Below are positions 53,603-63,655 of a DNA stretch of 64,000 nucleotides, in pieces. Origin of the DNA: Aureimonas altamirensis (GTDB taxonomy: Bacteria > Pseudomonadota > Alphaproteobacteria > Rhizobiales > Rhizobiaceae); the NCBI RefSeq assembly GCF_023702225.1, contig NZ_JAMQCO010000005.1, positions 271,846-335,845 of the forward strand. The letters run 5' to 3'. The notes beneath the pieces are model-generated. The model saw nothing but the letters and a program-made list of their open reading frames with translations, was not told the origin of the DNA and did no database searches. Both the position numbers and the translations under genes were made by a program. Position 1 is the first letter of the stretch. Every line of letters begins with the position of its first letter.

Positions 53603-53631
53603 CTTTTCGGCAGGCTCGACCCATCCCATAT
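53603..53631 (+). promoter_or_regulatory. heat-shock (sigma-32/RpoH-type) promoter candidate for clpB
   Basis: CTTTTC (53603-53608), 17-base spacer, CCATAT (53626-53631). This resembles the RpoH consensus of rhizobia (CTTGAA - N17/18 - CCATAT) with an imperfect -35. It is about 85 bases before the clpB start, and ClpB is a standard RpoH target. Confidence 0.5.
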
Positions 53632-53721
53632 CCGATGCAGCGGTTCGCCTCAGGGGAGCCGACTCCACGGTGTGGCGATGGATGCCGAAGATCGGGCCAT
53701 CGCCGTAAAGGAGATGACCGG

Positions 53722-56343
53722 ATGAATATCGAGAAATACACCGAGCGTGCGCGCGGCTTCGTTCAGGCTGCGCAAACCCTGGCACTGACGCGCGACAATC
53801 AGCAATTCCTTCCCGAACATCTTTTGAAAGTCCTGGTGGACGATCCCGAAGGGATGGCCACGGGCCTGATCGAGCGCGCCGGCGGCCGGCCCCAGGATGT
53901 GAGGCTGGCGGTGGATGCCGCCGTCGACGCCGTCCCCCGCGTGACGGGCGGCGCAGGGCAGATTTATCTTGCGCCGCAGACGGCCAAGGTGTTTGCAACG
54001 GCAGAGGAAATCGCCAAGAAGGCCGGCGACAGCTTCGTTACGGTGGAACGACTGCTGCTCGCACTGGCCATGGAAAAAAGCGCCAAGACCTCCGAAATCC
54101 TGGCCAAGGCCGGCGTGACGGCCAACTCGCTGAACGCCGCCATCAACGAAATCCGCAAGGGCCGCACCGCAGACAGCGCGTCCGCCGAACAGGGCTACGA
54201 TGCCTTGAAGCGCTATGCCCGCGACCTGACCAAGGATGCCCGCGAGGGCCGCCTCGACCCGGTGATCGGCCGCGACGACGAGATACGCCGCACGATCCAG
54301 GTCCTGTCGCGCCGTACCAAGAACAACCCGGTGCTGATCGGCGAGCCGGGTGTCGGCAAGACGGCCATCGCCGAAGGCCTGGCCCTGCGCCTCGTCAATG
54401 GCGACGTGCCGGAATCGCTGCGTGACAAGCAGTTGATGGCGCTCGACATGGGCGCGCTGATTGCCGGCGCGAAGTATCGCGGCGAATTCGAGGAACGGTT
54501 GAAGTCCGTCCTGTCGGAAGTGCAATCCGCCGACGGCAACATCATCCTATTCATCGACGAGATGCACACGCTTGTCGGCGCGGGCAAGGCGGACGGCGCC
54601 ATGGATGCGTCCAACCTGCTGAAGCCGGCTCTGGCGCGCGGCGAGCTGCATTGCGTCGGCGCGACGACGCTGGACGAATACCGCAAGCACGTCGAAAAGG
54701 ATCCGGCGCTTGCCCGTCGCTTCCAGCCCGTCTTCGTCGACGAGCCCACCGTCGAGGATACGATTTCGATCCTGCGCGGCCTGAAGGAAAAGTACGAGCA
54801 GCATCACAAGGTGCGGATATCGGATTCCGCCCTTGTGGCCGCCGCGCAACTGTCCAACCGCTATATCACCGACCGCTTCCTGCCCGACAAGGCCATCGAC
54901 CTTGTCGACGAGGGCGCGGCGCGGCTGCGCATGGCCGTCGATTCCAAGCCCGAGGCCCTGGACGAGATCGACCGCCGCGTCGTGCAACTGAAGATCGAGC
55001 GCGAGGCCCTCAAGAAGGAAAAGGATGATGGCGCGCGCAGCCGGCTGGAGCGGCTCGAGGCCGAACTGGCCGACCTGCAGGAGCAATCCGATGCGTTGAC
55101 GGCGACCTGGCAGGCCGAAAAGTCGAAACTCGGCCATGCGGCCGAGCTCAAGCGCAAGCTCGACGAGGCCCGCAACGCGCTGGCCATCGCCCAGCGCAAT
55201 GGCGAGTTCCAGCGTGCGGGAGAGCTGGCCTATGGCGAGATCCCGGACCTCGAGCGCCAGTTGAAGGAAGCCGAGACGGCGGACCAGTCGCAGGGCGGTT
55301 CGATGGTCGAGGAAACCGTGACCGCCGATCACGTCGCACAGGTCGTTTCGCGCTGGACCGGCATACCGGTAGACCGGATGATGGAAGGCGAGCGCGAAAA
55401 GCTTCTCCGGATGGAAGACGTTCTCGGCCAACGCGTGGTCGGGCAGGGCGAGGCGGTACAGGCCGTTTCCCGCGCCGTGCGGCGTGCGCGTGCCGGCCTG
55501 CAGGATCCGAACCGGCCCATCGGGTCGTTCATCTTCCTCGGTCCGACGGGCGTCGGCAAGACGGAGTTGACGAAGGCATTGGCCAGTTTCCTCTTCGACG
55601 AGGAGACCGCGATGGTGCGCATCGACATGTCGGAGTTCATGGAAAAGCATTCCGTGGCCCGGCTGATCGGCGCGCCTCCCGGCTATGTCGGCTATGAGGA
55701 AGGCGGCGTGCTGACCGAGGCGGTCCGACGCCGGCCCTATCAGGTGATCCTGTTCGACGAGATCGAAAAGGCCCATCCGGATGTGTTCAACGTCCTGCTG
55801 CAGGTCCTGGACGATGGACGGCTGACGGACGGACAGGGCCGTACGGTGGATTTCCGCAATACGCTGATCGTCATGACGTCGAACCTCGGCGCCGAATATC
55901 TCGTGGCGCTCAAGGACGACGAGGATGTGGAGCAGGTGCGGGGGCAGGTGATGGACGTGGTGCGCGCCAGTTTCCGGCCCGAATTCCTGAACCGCGTCGA
56001 CGAGACCATCCTGTTCCATCGGTTGCATCGTTCCGAGATGGGCGCGATCGTCGATATCCAGATGCGGCGGCTGGAGAAGCTGTTGCAGGAGCGCAAGATC
56101 AGTCTGGAACTCGAGCCGTCGGCACGCGAATGGCTTTCCGAAAAGGGCTACGACCCGGCTTATGGGGCACGCCCCCTGAAGAGGGTCATCCAGCGCGAGG
56201 TGCAGGACCCCCTGGCCGAGCGCATCCTGCTCGGCGAGATCAAGGACGAGGACAGCGTCAAGATTTCGGCTGGCAACGACAGGCTGCAATTCTATGTGGT
56301 CGGCTCGAAAGCCGAAACACCCGGCGACCGGTTCGCCGCATGA
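53722..56343 (+). CDS. clpB: ATP-dependent disaggregase ClpB
   Basis: ClpB (873 aa) is a hexameric AAA+ chaperone that pulls proteins from aggregates together with DnaK. Domains: two Clp-N repeats (about 1-145), AAA1 with [15 protein letters not shown] (about 205), the coiled-coil M domain (about 410-525, [32 protein letters not shown]), AAA2 with [15 protein letters not shown] (about 610), and the C-terminal D2 small domain ([28 protein letters not shown]). AAAGGAG lies about 9 bases before ATG 53722. Heat-shock control is likely. Confidence 0.97.
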   Translation: MNIEKYTERARGFVQAAQTLALTRDNQQFLPEHLLKVLVDDPEGMATGLIERAGGRPQDVRLAVDAAVDAVPRVTGGAGQIYLAPQTAKVFATAEEIAKKAGDSFVTVERLLLALAMEKSAKTSEILAKAGVTANSLNAAINEIRKGRTADSASAEQGYDALKRYARDLTKDAREGRLDPVIGRDDEIRRTIQVLSRRTKNNPVLIGEPGVGKTAIAEGLALRLVNGDVPESLRDKQLMALDMGALIAGAKYRGEFEERLKSVLSEVQSADGNIILFIDEMHTLVGAGKADGAMDASNLLKPALARGELHCVGATTLDEYRKHVEKDPALARRFQPVFVDEPTVEDTISILRGLKEKYEQHHKVRISDSALVAAAQLSNRYITDRFLPDKAIDLVDEGAARLRMAVDSKPEALDEIDRRVVQLKIEREALKKEKDDGARSRLERLEAELADLQEQSDALTATWQAEKSKLGHAAELKRKLDEARNALAIAQRNGEFQRAGELAYGEIPDLERQLKEAETADQSQGGSMVEETVTADHVAQVVSRWTGIPVDRMMEGEREKLLRMEDVLGQRVVGQGEAVQAVSRAVRRARAGLQDPNRPIGSFIFLGPTGVGKTELTKALASFLFDEETAMVRIDMSEFMEKHSVARLIGAPPGYVGYEEGGVLTEAVRRRPYQVILFDEIEKAHPDVFNVLLQVLDDGRLTDGQGRTVDFRNTLIVMTSNLGAEYLVALKDDEDVEQVRGQVMDVVRASFRPEFLNRVDETILFHRLHRSEMGAIVDIQMRRLEKLLQERKISLELEPSAREWLSEKGYDPAYGARPLKRVIQREVQDPLAERILLGEIKDEDSVKISAGNDRLQFYVVGSKAETPGDRFAA

Positions 56344-56346
56344 CAG

Positions 56347-56378
56347 AAAAAGGGGCGGCCTCGCGGCCGCCCCTTTCG
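56347..56378. terminator. bidirectional terminator between clpB and the PRC-barrel gene
   Basis: AAAGGGGCGGCC / GGCCGCCCCTTT perfect 12-bp stem around TCGC, with A-run before and CGTTTGT after. It lies just after the clpB stop and before the stop of the convergent gene, so it can serve both strands. Confidence 0.85.
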
Positions 56379-56397
56379 TTTGTGCCTCAGGTTTCCG

Positions 56398-56784
56398 TCA
56401 GTAATAGCCAAGGCCGTAGTAATCGTTGATGCGCCGGCCGTAAGCCGGGTCCACCCAGTCGGGCCGGTCGCTTTCGGAATAGTGCGGCGCACCCTCCAAC
56501 TGCTCGCGTGTCAGGCCGACGACATAGCCGCCCTGCCGCTCGTCGTATTTGAGCACCTGCCATGGCAGCGGGTGATACTCTTCGCCGATCCCGAGGAAGC
56601 CGCCGAACGACATGATCGCATATTTGACCTTGCCGTCGCGCTTGCCGATCACGAGATCGTAGATATGGCCGAGGCTGTCGCCGTCGGTGTTGAAAACCTT
56701 CGTGCCGTTTACGCGGCTGGCCTCGATGGCATCGGCGCCGACCTGCACGTCACCATTCGGGCTCACTTCGTAAGTCGAGGACAT
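56398..56784 (-). CDS. PRC-barrel domain protein
   Basis: A 128-aa protein. VGADAIEASRVNGTKVFNTDGDSLGHIYDLVIGKRDGKVKYAIMSFGGFLGIGEEYHPLPWQVL is a typical PRC-barrel fold (about 15-90), seen in photosynthetic reaction centre H subunits, RimM and stress proteins. The Tyr-rich tail ends GLGYY. Such stand-alone proteins are often stress-induced; the partner is unknown. GGGAGG lies 6 bases before ATG 56784. Confidence 0.88.
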   Translation of the reverse strand: MSSTYEVSPNGDVQVGADAIEASRVNGTKVFNTDGDSLGHIYDLVIGKRDGKVKYAIMSFGGFLGIGEEYHPLPWQVLKYDERQGGYVVGLTREQLEGAPHYSESDRPDWVDPAYGRRINDYYGLGYY

Positions 56785-56891
56785 GGGAAACCTCCCTCTC
56801 TCGTCCGTGTTCCGTTTCTGGAACGACGCAAGGCGCGCGCTCGTTCCGGTGCGGTAGCGTCGAAAACGGTAATGAAGAGGGTGGAAAGCGC

Positions 56892-57728
56892 ATGCGGACG
56901 ATCGATTTTGCCGATGGCGACGGCGTTCCCGCAATCGGTCAGGGCACCTGGATGATGGCCGAGGGCCGCCGCCCGCGCGGCGAGGAAATCAGGGCGCTGC
57001 GGGTCGGCTTCGACCTTGGGCTGACCCTCGTCGACACGGCCGAAATCTATGCCGGCGGCGCGTCGGAGGAACTGGTGGGCGAAGCCATCGAGGGACGCCG
57101 CGACGAACTCTTCATCGTATCGAAGGTCGCCCCGTCCCATGCATCGTCGCAGGGCACCATCCGCGCGCTGGAAGGAAGCCTGAAGCGACTGCGCACAGAC
57201 CGGATCGATCTGTATCTACTGCACTGGCGCGGCGGTTTTCCGTTGTCTGAGACGGTCGCCGCGCTCGACCGCCTGCGTGCAGACGGCAAGATCCTCATGT
57301 GGGGCGTGTCGAATTTCGACACGGACGATATGCAGGAGCTGATGGAAACGCCGGGTGGCCGCGCCTGCGCAACCAACCAGATCCTCTACAATCCGCAGGA
57401 GCGCGGAACCGAATTTGACCTTCTGCCGTGGATGCGGCGCGAAGGCATGCCGGCCATGGCCTACTCGCCCGTGGGGCAGGGGGGCGAACTCCTGCGCCAT
57501 GCGGCGCTGGCCCGTGTGGCGCGGCGGCATGGCGTAGCCCCGGCGCAGGTGGCGCTGGCCTTCGCGATCAGGGACGGAAACATGATCGCCATTCCCAAGG
57601 CCGGTACGGAAGAGCATGTGCGGCAGAATGCCGCTGCCCTCCGGCTTCATCTGGATGCCGATGACATGAAGGTGTTGGACGCGGCCTTTCCGCCGCCGTC
57701 AGGCAAGGTTCCGCTGTCTATAATCTGA
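56892..57728 (+). CDS. aldo/keto reductase
   Basis: A 278-aa NADPH-dependent aldo/keto reductase. The catalytic tetrad is visible: Asp and Tyr in VDTAEIYAGG (about 50-57), Lys in VSKVAPSH (about 80) and His in LLHWRG (about 110). It has a (beta/alpha)8 barrel ending KAGTEEHVRQNAAAL. The substrate is unknown; it belongs to the YeaE-like group that reduces methylglyoxal and similar aldehydes. It is divergent from the PRC-barrel gene (107 bases between starts). Confidence 0.9.
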   Translation: MRTIDFADGDGVPAIGQGTWMMAEGRRPRGEEIRALRVGFDLGLTLVDTAEIYAGGASEELVGEAIEGRRDELFIVSKVAPSHASSQGTIRALEGSLKRLRTDRIDLYLLHWRGGFPLSETVAALDRLRADGKILMWGVSNFDTDDMQELMETPGGRACATNQILYNPQERGTEFDLLPWMRREGMPAMAYSPVGQGGELLRHAALARVARRHGVAPAQVALAFAIRDGNMIAIPKAGTEEHVRQNAAALRLHLDADDMKVLDAAFPPPSGKVPLSII

Positions 57729-57756
57729 TCTGGTATCGAGTTCGGACGAGGTTTCG

Positions 57757-58170
57757 ATGACCCTGCGAGCGATAGCGCTTCTGTTCCTGGCAATGCCGAC
57801 GCTTGCCGCCTGCGGCACCATCGCGCGTGGGACCAGCGACGACGTGACCATCGAAGTCGAACCCGCGGACGCATTGGTGCGCACAAGCTATGGGCGGGTT
57901 TGCCGTGGCCCCTGCAGAATCCGCGCTCCTCGTGCCGAGGATTTTACCGTCACTGCGGAAAAGCCGGGCTATGTCAGCCAGACTGTGGAGGTACGATCGA
58001 AAGTCAGTCTTGCCGGAGCTACCGGGGCCGCACGCAACGTCATGACGGGCGTGGGCGTGGTGGGCGCCGGTGTCGATGTGTATTCCGGCGCGATCTACGA
58101 TCACGAACCCAATCCCGTCCGCTTCCGGCTGCGCCGAGCCGAACAGGGTCCGGCCCGGCCGGCGACATGA
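57757..58170 (+). CDS. lipoprotein with PEGA-like repeat
   Basis: A 137-aa lipoprotein: signal MTLRAIALLFLAMPTLAACG with lipobox LAAC (Cys19). DVTIEVEPADALVRTSYGRVCRGPCRIRAP then FTVTAEKPGYVSQTVEV resembles a PEGA beta-domain, which is found on surface-exposed lipoproteins. A glycine-rich helical stretch (GVGVVGAGVDVYSGA) follows, perhaps membrane-active. No known function. It lies 28 bases after the aldo/keto reductase on the same strand. Confidence 0.75.
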   Translation: MTLRAIALLFLAMPTLAACGTIARGTSDDVTIEVEPADALVRTSYGRVCRGPCRIRAPRAEDFTVTAEKPGYVSQTVEVRSKVSLAGATGAARNVMTGVGVVGAGVDVYSGAIYDHEPNPVRFRLRRAEQGPARPAT

Positions 58171-58291
58171 GAATGGCGATGGACGATATTTGCCATTCGG
58201 TAACCATATCTTGCGATAGAGTGGAGACCGGACATTCTCGCTTTGGGCGGTGGAACCTCTGGTCGAATCTCTCGGCCGGAAAGGATTGAAG

Positions 58292-59620
58292 ATGATGGCG
58301 TTGCGTTTTCGCTGGATAGTCGCGTTTCTGGCGATCCTGCCGCTGGCCGCGACCTCCGCGGAGGCGCAGTACGGCTATGATTACGGGCGCGACCCGTACG
58401 GGGCGCACGATCCCTATTACGATAACCAGGATATGGGAGACGTCCGGCGCTTCATCGACGAGGACGGACGCATCGTGACCGTGGATCCCTATGGCCGCGT
58501 CGTCTCGATCGAGGAGCCGGCCCGGCGCGCGCCCCCTCCCGGGGCCGTGCTGGAGGGGCCGGCGCAGCGATACGACCCTTACGGAAACTACGGAGCCGGC
58601 CCATCGGACTCCATGCCCCTGCCGCCGCCCGGTGCTTCGCAGCGCGCCGGCCTTCCGCCCGTGGACAATACCTACACGGGCTCGGTCAACCCGGCGGAAC
58701 CCGCCATGCCGGCGCCCGGCCAGCCGATGATCGAGACCGACCCCGCACCGCCGGTCGCCGGGCCGACCGGGCGCAATGCCAAGGCGGAGGTTGCCGCGCT
58801 TCAGGTGATCCTCGATCGCGCGGGCGTATCGCCCGGCGTCATCGACGGACGCATGGGGTCCAACGTCAACAAGGCCGTCGCCGCCTACCACGAAATGACG
58901 GGCCGCCTGCTGGACGCGACGAGCCCTCAAGCGTTGCTGGAAGAGTTGTATGCGACGGGCGGGCCGGCGGTGGTGGAATATCAGATCACCAACGAGGACG
59001 TTTCCGGGCCTTTCGTCGCGTCGATCCCTTCGGACTATGCCGAGAAGGCGACGATGCCGGCGATGTCCTACGAGCGCGTTTCGGAAATGCTGGCCGAACG
59101 GTTCCACATGGACGAGGCTTATCTTCGGGAAATCAATCCGGGTGCCGATTTCAGCCGTCCCGGAACCATCCTGCGGGTGATGGATACGGGCTCCAACGTC
59201 AAGACGCCGGTGGCGCGGGTGGTGGCCGACAAGGGCCGCGAGCAGGTACGCGCCTATGACGAATACGGGCGGCTGGTCGTCGCCTATCCCGCGACCATCG
59301 GTTCGTCCGCCACGCCATCGCCCGCCGGAACCCATACCGTGGCGCGCATCGCCCTGAACCCGAACTACACGTACAATCCCAAGATCAATTTCCAGCAGGG
59401 CAACAACACCGGCGTCCTGACGATACCGCCCGGCCCGAACGGTCCGGTCGGGTCGGTCTGGATCGCCTTGTCCAAGCCAACCTACGGTATTCACGGAACG
59501 CCCGAGCCGTCGCAAATCGGAAAGACGAACAGCCATGGCTGTATCCGCTTGACCAACTGGGACGCCCAGGAGTTGGCGAAGCTCGTGAAGCCGGGCGTCA
59601 CCGTAGAGTTTCACGACTGA
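58292..59620 (+). CDS. L,D-transpeptidase (YkuD family)
   Basis: A 442-aa periplasmic enzyme that forms 3-3 peptidoglycan crosslinks or attaches proteins to murein. Signal peptide about 1-26 (MMALRFRWIVAFLAILPLAATSAEA); a Pro/Tyr/Gly-rich linker to about 155; a peptidoglycan-binding-like domain (VAALQVILDRAGVSPGVIDGRMGSNVNKAVAAYHEMTGR, about 165-205); a LysM-like region; and the YkuD domain (about 300-440) with the catalytic IGKTNSHGCIRLTNWDA (Cys in HGC). AAGGAT is upstream of ATG 58292. The extensin-like gene begins 1 base after its stop. Confidence 0.92.
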   Translation: MMALRFRWIVAFLAILPLAATSAEAQYGYDYGRDPYGAHDPYYDNQDMGDVRRFIDEDGRIVTVDPYGRVVSIEEPARRAPPPGAVLEGPAQRYDPYGNYGAGPSDSMPLPPPGASQRAGLPPVDNTYTGSVNPAEPAMPAPGQPMIETDPAPPVAGPTGRNAKAEVAALQVILDRAGVSPGVIDGRMGSNVNKAVAAYHEMTGRLLDATSPQALLEELYATGGPAVVEYQITNEDVSGPFVASIPSDYAEKATMPAMSYERVSEMLAERFHMDEAYLREINPGADFSRPGTILRVMDTGSNVKTPVARVVADKGREQVRAYDEYGRLVVAYPATIGSSATPSPAGTHTVARIALNPNYTYNPKINFQQGNNTGVLTIPPGPNGPVGSVWIALSKPTYGIHGTPEPSQIGKTNSHGCIRLTNWDAQELAKLVKPGVTVEFHD

Positions 59621-59621
59621 C

Positions 59622-60578
59622 ATGATGTCCATCCGGCCGGTCGTCTTCGCCGCATGTCTTTTCGCTTACGGGGCCGGCTGCGGCGCAAGCGCGGCGCAGG
59701 AGAACGCTCCCGTACCGACGCCCGTCCCCGGTGGCGAGACCGCGGGCCCGCCCGCTCCGACCCGCGAAGGCCAGGATATTCCCGAAGCGGCCATCCCGGT
59801 TCCGGAGTTGAAGCCGGCAGAGCCGCCGGCGCCCGGCGCGGCGGAGCCGCAGCCGGAACCCGAACCACCATCCGCGGACGCACCCGAGGGGCCGAAAGCG
59901 ACGCCGCCGACGCCGGCCGAGCCCCGTCCCGCCTATGTTTCACCGCAGAAGGCGCGCACCAGCCCGGAGCCGTCCGCTCCGACAACGCCCGATGCGGCCG
60001 TGACACCAGAAGAATCGGTGGAAGCGGCGGAAGCGTTGCTGGATGCGGAGACATGCGAGGGAGAGTTGAAGAAGCGGGGTGTGCAATTTTCGATAGGAGA
60101 CTCGATCGCCGATGGCGATTGCGGCGTGCTGCGCCCCGTCACGGTTCGGGCGCTCAGTAGTGGCATGACGGTTTCGCCCGATACGCAGATGCTGTGCCGC
60201 ACCGCGCTGGCGTTGGATATCTGGGTGGCGAAGGGAGTTGTCGAGGCGGCCAGGAAGGCCTTCCCCGACGAGGAACTCACGTCGATCACGCACGCATCCA
60301 CCTATGTGTGCCGCGATCGCGCCAGCGAAAGCCGTATATCGGAACATTCGCGCGGCAGCGCCATCGATATCGCATCCTTCGGCTTCCGGTCGGGCAAGAC
60401 CATCATCGTCGAGCGACAGGAGCCGGCCACCGCGGATGACCGCTTCCTGGCGGATTCGCGACGCGCCGCCTGCGGCCCGTTTCGCACCGTCCTCGGGCCC
60501 GGTACCGATGCCGATCACGACACCCATTTCCACCTGGATATCGCCGCACGCACCAATGGCTCAACCTATTGCCGTTGA
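59622..60578 (+). CDS. extensin-like, M15-peptidase-like periplasmic protein
   Basis: A 318-aa exported protein with signal peptide (MMSIRPVVFAACLFAYGAGCGASAA), a long Pro/Glu/Ala-rich linker (about 28-140), and a C-terminal extensin-like domain (PF06904 type). That domain resembles the M15/VanY-type zinc peptidase clan: SEHSRGSAIDIASF holds a likely His and Asp pair, and DADHDTHFHLDIA a His-x-His. I infer murein peptidase activity, not proven. It follows the L,D-transpeptidase by 1 base, so the two are an operon. Confidence 0.85.
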   Translation: MMSIRPVVFAACLFAYGAGCGASAAQENAPVPTPVPGGETAGPPAPTREGQDIPEAAIPVPELKPAEPPAPGAAEPQPEPEPPSADAPEGPKATPPTPAEPRPAYVSPQKARTSPEPSAPTTPDAAVTPEESVEAAEALLDAETCEGELKKRGVQFSIGDSIADGDCGVLRPVTVRALSSGMTVSPDTQMLCRTALALDIWVAKGVVEAARKAFPDEELTSITHASTYVCRDRASESRISEHSRGSAIDIASFGFRSGKTIIVERQEPATADDRFLADSRRAACGPFRTVLGPGTDADHDTHFHLDIAARTNGSTYCR

Positions 60579-60645
60579 AACTTGAGGCTGCGTCGCCGCA
60601 CGGCTACAAGGCGTCTGACTTCAAGTTTTCCGGGAGGGACGACAG

Positions 60646-61683
60646 ATGCCATACGATGCCGCGGCAAACCGCTACGACAGCATGCCCTACAGGCGAACGG
60701 GCCGCTCCGGGCTGCAACTGCCGGCGATTTCGCTGGGCCTCTGGCAGAATTTCGGCGGTGTCGATACCTTCGAGACGGGGCGCGCGGTCCTGCGCCGCGC
60801 CTTCGACAGGGGCGTCACGCATTTCGATCTCGCCAACAATTACGGCCCGCCTCCCGGCTCGTCCGAGGAACAGTTCGGCCGTTGGATGGAACTGGATCTT
60901 CGCCCCTATCGCGACGAGCTGATCGTGTCCACGAAGGCCGGTTACCTCATGTGGCCGGGCCCGTACGGCAATTTCGGCTCGCGAAAATACATCCTTGCCA
61001 GCCTGGACCAAAGCCTCGGGCGCATGGGGCTGGACTATGTGGACATATTCTACCATCACCGGCCGGATCCCGACACGCCGCTCGAAGAAAGCATGGGGGC
61101 GCTGGATCAGGCCGTGCGCTCGGGCAAGGCGCTCTATGTCGGCGTCTCTTCCTATTCGCCGGAACTGACGCGCGAGGCCTATCGTATTCTCAAGGCGCAG
61201 GGTACGCCCTTCGTCATTCACCAGCCATCCTATTCGATGCTGAACCGTTGGGTGGAAGACGGCCTTCTGGATACGCTGGCCGAACTCGGCCTGGGCTGCA
61301 TCGCCTTCTCACCCCTCGCCCAGGGGCTGCTCACGACCAAATATCTGAACGGGGTGCCCGAAGGCTCGCGCGCGACGCGCAGCGTTTCGTTTTCGCCCGA
61401 ACTGATCACCCCGGAGAATGTGGAGCGGATCGCCGCGCTGAACGAGATCGCCAAGGCTCGTGGACAGACGCTCGCGCAGATGGCCATTGCCTGGGTCCTG
61501 CGCAATCCGGCCGTAACCTCGGCACTGATCGGGGCGCGCAACGTCGAGCAACTCGATAATTCTCTGGATGCGCTGAACAATCTGGACTTCTCGGACGACG
61601 AATTGAAGTCCATCGATTCCCATGCGACGGAAGGCGGCATCGATTTGTGGCGCAGCCATTCCCGAATCCAGCCGGCCGCCTAG
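60646..61683 (+). CDS. aldo/keto reductase, YghZ-like (L-glyceraldehyde 3-phosphate reductase)
   Basis: A 345-aa aldo/keto reductase closely like E. coli YghZ (Gpr), which reduces L-glyceraldehyde 3-phosphate and methylglyoxal. YDSMPYRRTGRSGLQLPAISLGLWQNFG is a typical start; the catalytic residues are Asp/Tyr in FDLANNYGPPPGSSEEQFG, Lys in STKAGYLMWPGPYGNFGSRKY, and His in FYHHRPDPDTPLEE. GGGAGGG lies upstream of ATG 60646. It is a second AKR about 4 kb from the first, of a different subfamily. Confidence 0.92.
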   Translation: MPYDAAANRYDSMPYRRTGRSGLQLPAISLGLWQNFGGVDTFETGRAVLRRAFDRGVTHFDLANNYGPPPGSSEEQFGRWMELDLRPYRDELIVSTKAGYLMWPGPYGNFGSRKYILASLDQSLGRMGLDYVDIFYHHRPDPDTPLEESMGALDQAVRSGKALYVGVSSYSPELTREAYRILKAQGTPFVIHQPSYSMLNRWVEDGLLDTLAELGLGCIAFSPLAQGLLTTKYLNGVPEGSRATRSVSFSPELITPENVERIAALNEIAKARGQTLAQMAIAWVLRNPAVTSALIGARNVEQLDNSLDALNNLDFSDDELKSIDSHATEGGIDLWRSHSRIQPAA

Positions 61684-61714
61684 AGCGGAAACGCTCCGAA
61701 CCGGCAGACGAGCG

Positions 61715-63655
61715 TCAGCGGCCGGCGACCCGCATGTCGGCCGCGCCTTCCTCGATCAGCGTATCGATGCGGGCGCGCTCCTGCTGGAAGACCTCCATCT
61801 GCTCGCCCTTCAGGGCACGGCTTGCCGGAAGGCGAATCCGCATCGGATCGACGCGCTGGCCATTGACCGAAACCTCGTAATGCAGGTGGTTGCCGGTGGA
61901 CAGGCCGGTGGATCCGACCGCACCGATCACCTGGCCCTGCCGGACCTTGGCGCCGACGACGACATCCTTGGCGATGGAGTTCTGGTGCGAGTATGAGGTT
62001 TCGTAGCCGTTGGCGTGCTTGATGACCGTCTGGCGCCCGTAGCCGCTCGTCCAGCCGGCATGGGTTACCGTGCCGGAGGCGCTGGCCAGGATGGGCGTGC
62101 CGCGCGGCGCTGCCCAGTCGACGCCCCAATGCATGCGCGAATAGCCCAAGACCGGATGCCGGCGCGACCCGAAGGACGAGGTGAAGCGTCCGTTCGGAAC
62201 GGGATTGCGCAGCATGAACTGGCGTGCACTCCGCCCTTCCGCGTCGTAGAAGTCGAGAATGCCGGCGTCGGGATCCCAGAAGCGATAATATTTCTTCTCG
62301 AAATTGCCGAACCTCGCCTCGACGTAGAGGATGTCGGAGTTCTCGTCGGCTTCCGTCTTGCCGTCCGTCAACGAGTAGAGGACGGTCAGCTTGTCCTCCG
62401 GCTCCAGCCGTGCCTGAAAATCGAGATCCGCGGCCAGAAGGCGCACCAGCCGGCGTACCAGCCTTTCGTCCAGCCCGTAGGACAGCGACGCTTGGTAGAT
62501 GCCGTCGTAGACGGTCGGCATGCTGGAGCGCATCGGCTCTTCCGTGGCGTTCTCATCGAAGGCTTCGGCCACCGACCGGCTCAACTGCGGTTCGGGCCCC
62601 TCCATGTACGTGCCGTCATCGGCGCGTCCCACGGTCGCCAGATGGTCGATGCCGCGATAGGCCGATACGCGGACAAGTCCAGGGTCGCCGTCATGCGCCA
62701 GAAGACCGAGCCGGAGCACCTCGCCGGGCTGCATCTCATCACGGCCCAGAAGCTTCCCCAGCGCCGCCGCCGCCTTGCCGGCCTCCGCTTCCGGGTAGCC
62801 GTTCTCGGTAAGCGCCTTCTCGATTCCGTAGGTTTCGCGAAGCGGAATGATCTCTTCCGTATACCGACCGGCATGGGCGGCGCCGTCGTCGGCCTGCGAG
62901 ACGGAGACGTTCTCCTGAATGACCCGGAAGGCAGAGCCCGGTACATATCCCTGGATATCGCTCATCGGATCGAAGCGGCCGGGATCGAAGGGAAGGAACG
63001 CCGCAACCTGTACGGGCGTCGTCTCGAGATCTTCCTCGGTTTGGCGCAGGAGCGCCTCGGCCTCCTCCGTACCGATATCGTCAAGATCGTCGAGGTCGGC
63101 GCTGGCCATGTCGAACGGCTCGACGGCAAGCTGCACATCGGACTCCACCCGCGATCCGTAGATCTGACCCTGCTCGCCCAGCCGATCGGCGTCGACCTCT
63201 GCGTCGTCCTCGGCAAATACCTTCAACGGATCGAAATCGGGGTAATCCTCGGTGGCGGTATGTCGAGCACCCAGCATCATCGCCACATAGGCGATCGGCA
63301 CGGTCCGGATGACATCCCGGTTGCCGTCGCTGATCATCGTGGGGACTTCCAGCACCTTCTTGCTGCGTGAAAGCGGGATCGCCGTGGCGAAGACGCGCTC
63401 GCCGCGGATCATCGGAACGTCCGGCGCGGCGTATGCCGCCGACGGGTTCTGCACCGCGGGCCGCGCTAGGATGGGGTGCCCCTCATGCGCCGCCGACAGG
63501 GCGATGCCCATGAGCGTCACGGAGGTGACGCCCGTCAGAAGCGTTCCCGCCAGCCAACGCGCCGAGACCTGACGCCGATCCGGCCGTCGCCGCTTGTCGG
63601 CGACCAGCGGAGGCGTATCCCCCAACTCGTCGAGCACATGGCGTTCCTGCTTCAT
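61715..63655 (-). CDS. M23-family murein endopeptidase with LysM-like/OapA-type repeats
   Basis: A 646-aa inner-membrane-anchored endopeptidase. Basic start, then a membrane helix (about 33-55, WLAGTLLTGVTSVTLMGIAL), a long periplasmic region, and the C-terminal M23/LytM domain (about 500-620). GSRRHPVLGYSRMHWGVDWAAPRGTPI supplies His and Asp zinc ligands and GNHLHYEVSVNGQRVDPM the HLH. Its zinc site is intact, so it is probably active, hydrolysing peptide crosslinks. It is convergent with the AKR (31-base gap). ATG 63655 has AGGAG upstream. Confidence 0.9.
   Translation of the reverse strand: MKQERHVLDELGDTPPLVADKRRRPDRRQVSARWLAGTLLTGVTSVTLMGIALSAAHEGHPILARPAVQNPSAAYAAPDVPMIRGERVFATAIPLSRSKKVLEVPTMISDGNRDVIRTVPIAYVAMMLGARHTATEDYPDFDPLKVFAEDDAEVDADRLGEQGQIYGSRVESDVQLAVEPFDMASADLDDLDDIGTEEAEALLRQTEEDLETTPVQVAAFLPFDPGRFDPMSDIQGYVPGSAFRVIQENVSVSQADDGAAHAGRYTEEIIPLRETYGIEKALTENGYPEAEAGKAAAALGKLLGRDEMQPGEVLRLGLLAHDGDPGLVRVSAYRGIDHLATVGRADDGTYMEGPEPQLSRSVAEAFDENATEEPMRSSMPTVYDGIYQASLSYGLDERLVRRLVRLLAADLDFQARLEPEDKLTVLYSLTDGKTEADENSDILYVEARFGNFEKKYYRFWDPDAGILDFYDAEGRSARQFMLRNPVPNGRFTSSFGSRRHPVLGYSRMHWGVDWAAPRGTPILASASGTVTHAGWTSGYGRQTVIKHANGYETSYSHQNSIAKDVVVGAKVRQGQVIGAVGSTGLSTGNHLHYEVSVNGQRVDPMRIRLPASRALKGEQMEVFQQERARIDTLIEEGAADMRVAGR

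Noticed and set aside
54547..56289. Open frame antisense to clpB
   Set aside because: Mirror of ClpB codons; no motif or ribosome site.
61684..61700. Small inverted repeat GAGCG/CGCTC after the YghZ-like gene
   Set aside because: Only 5 bp with a GAAA loop and no T-run; too weak to call a terminator.
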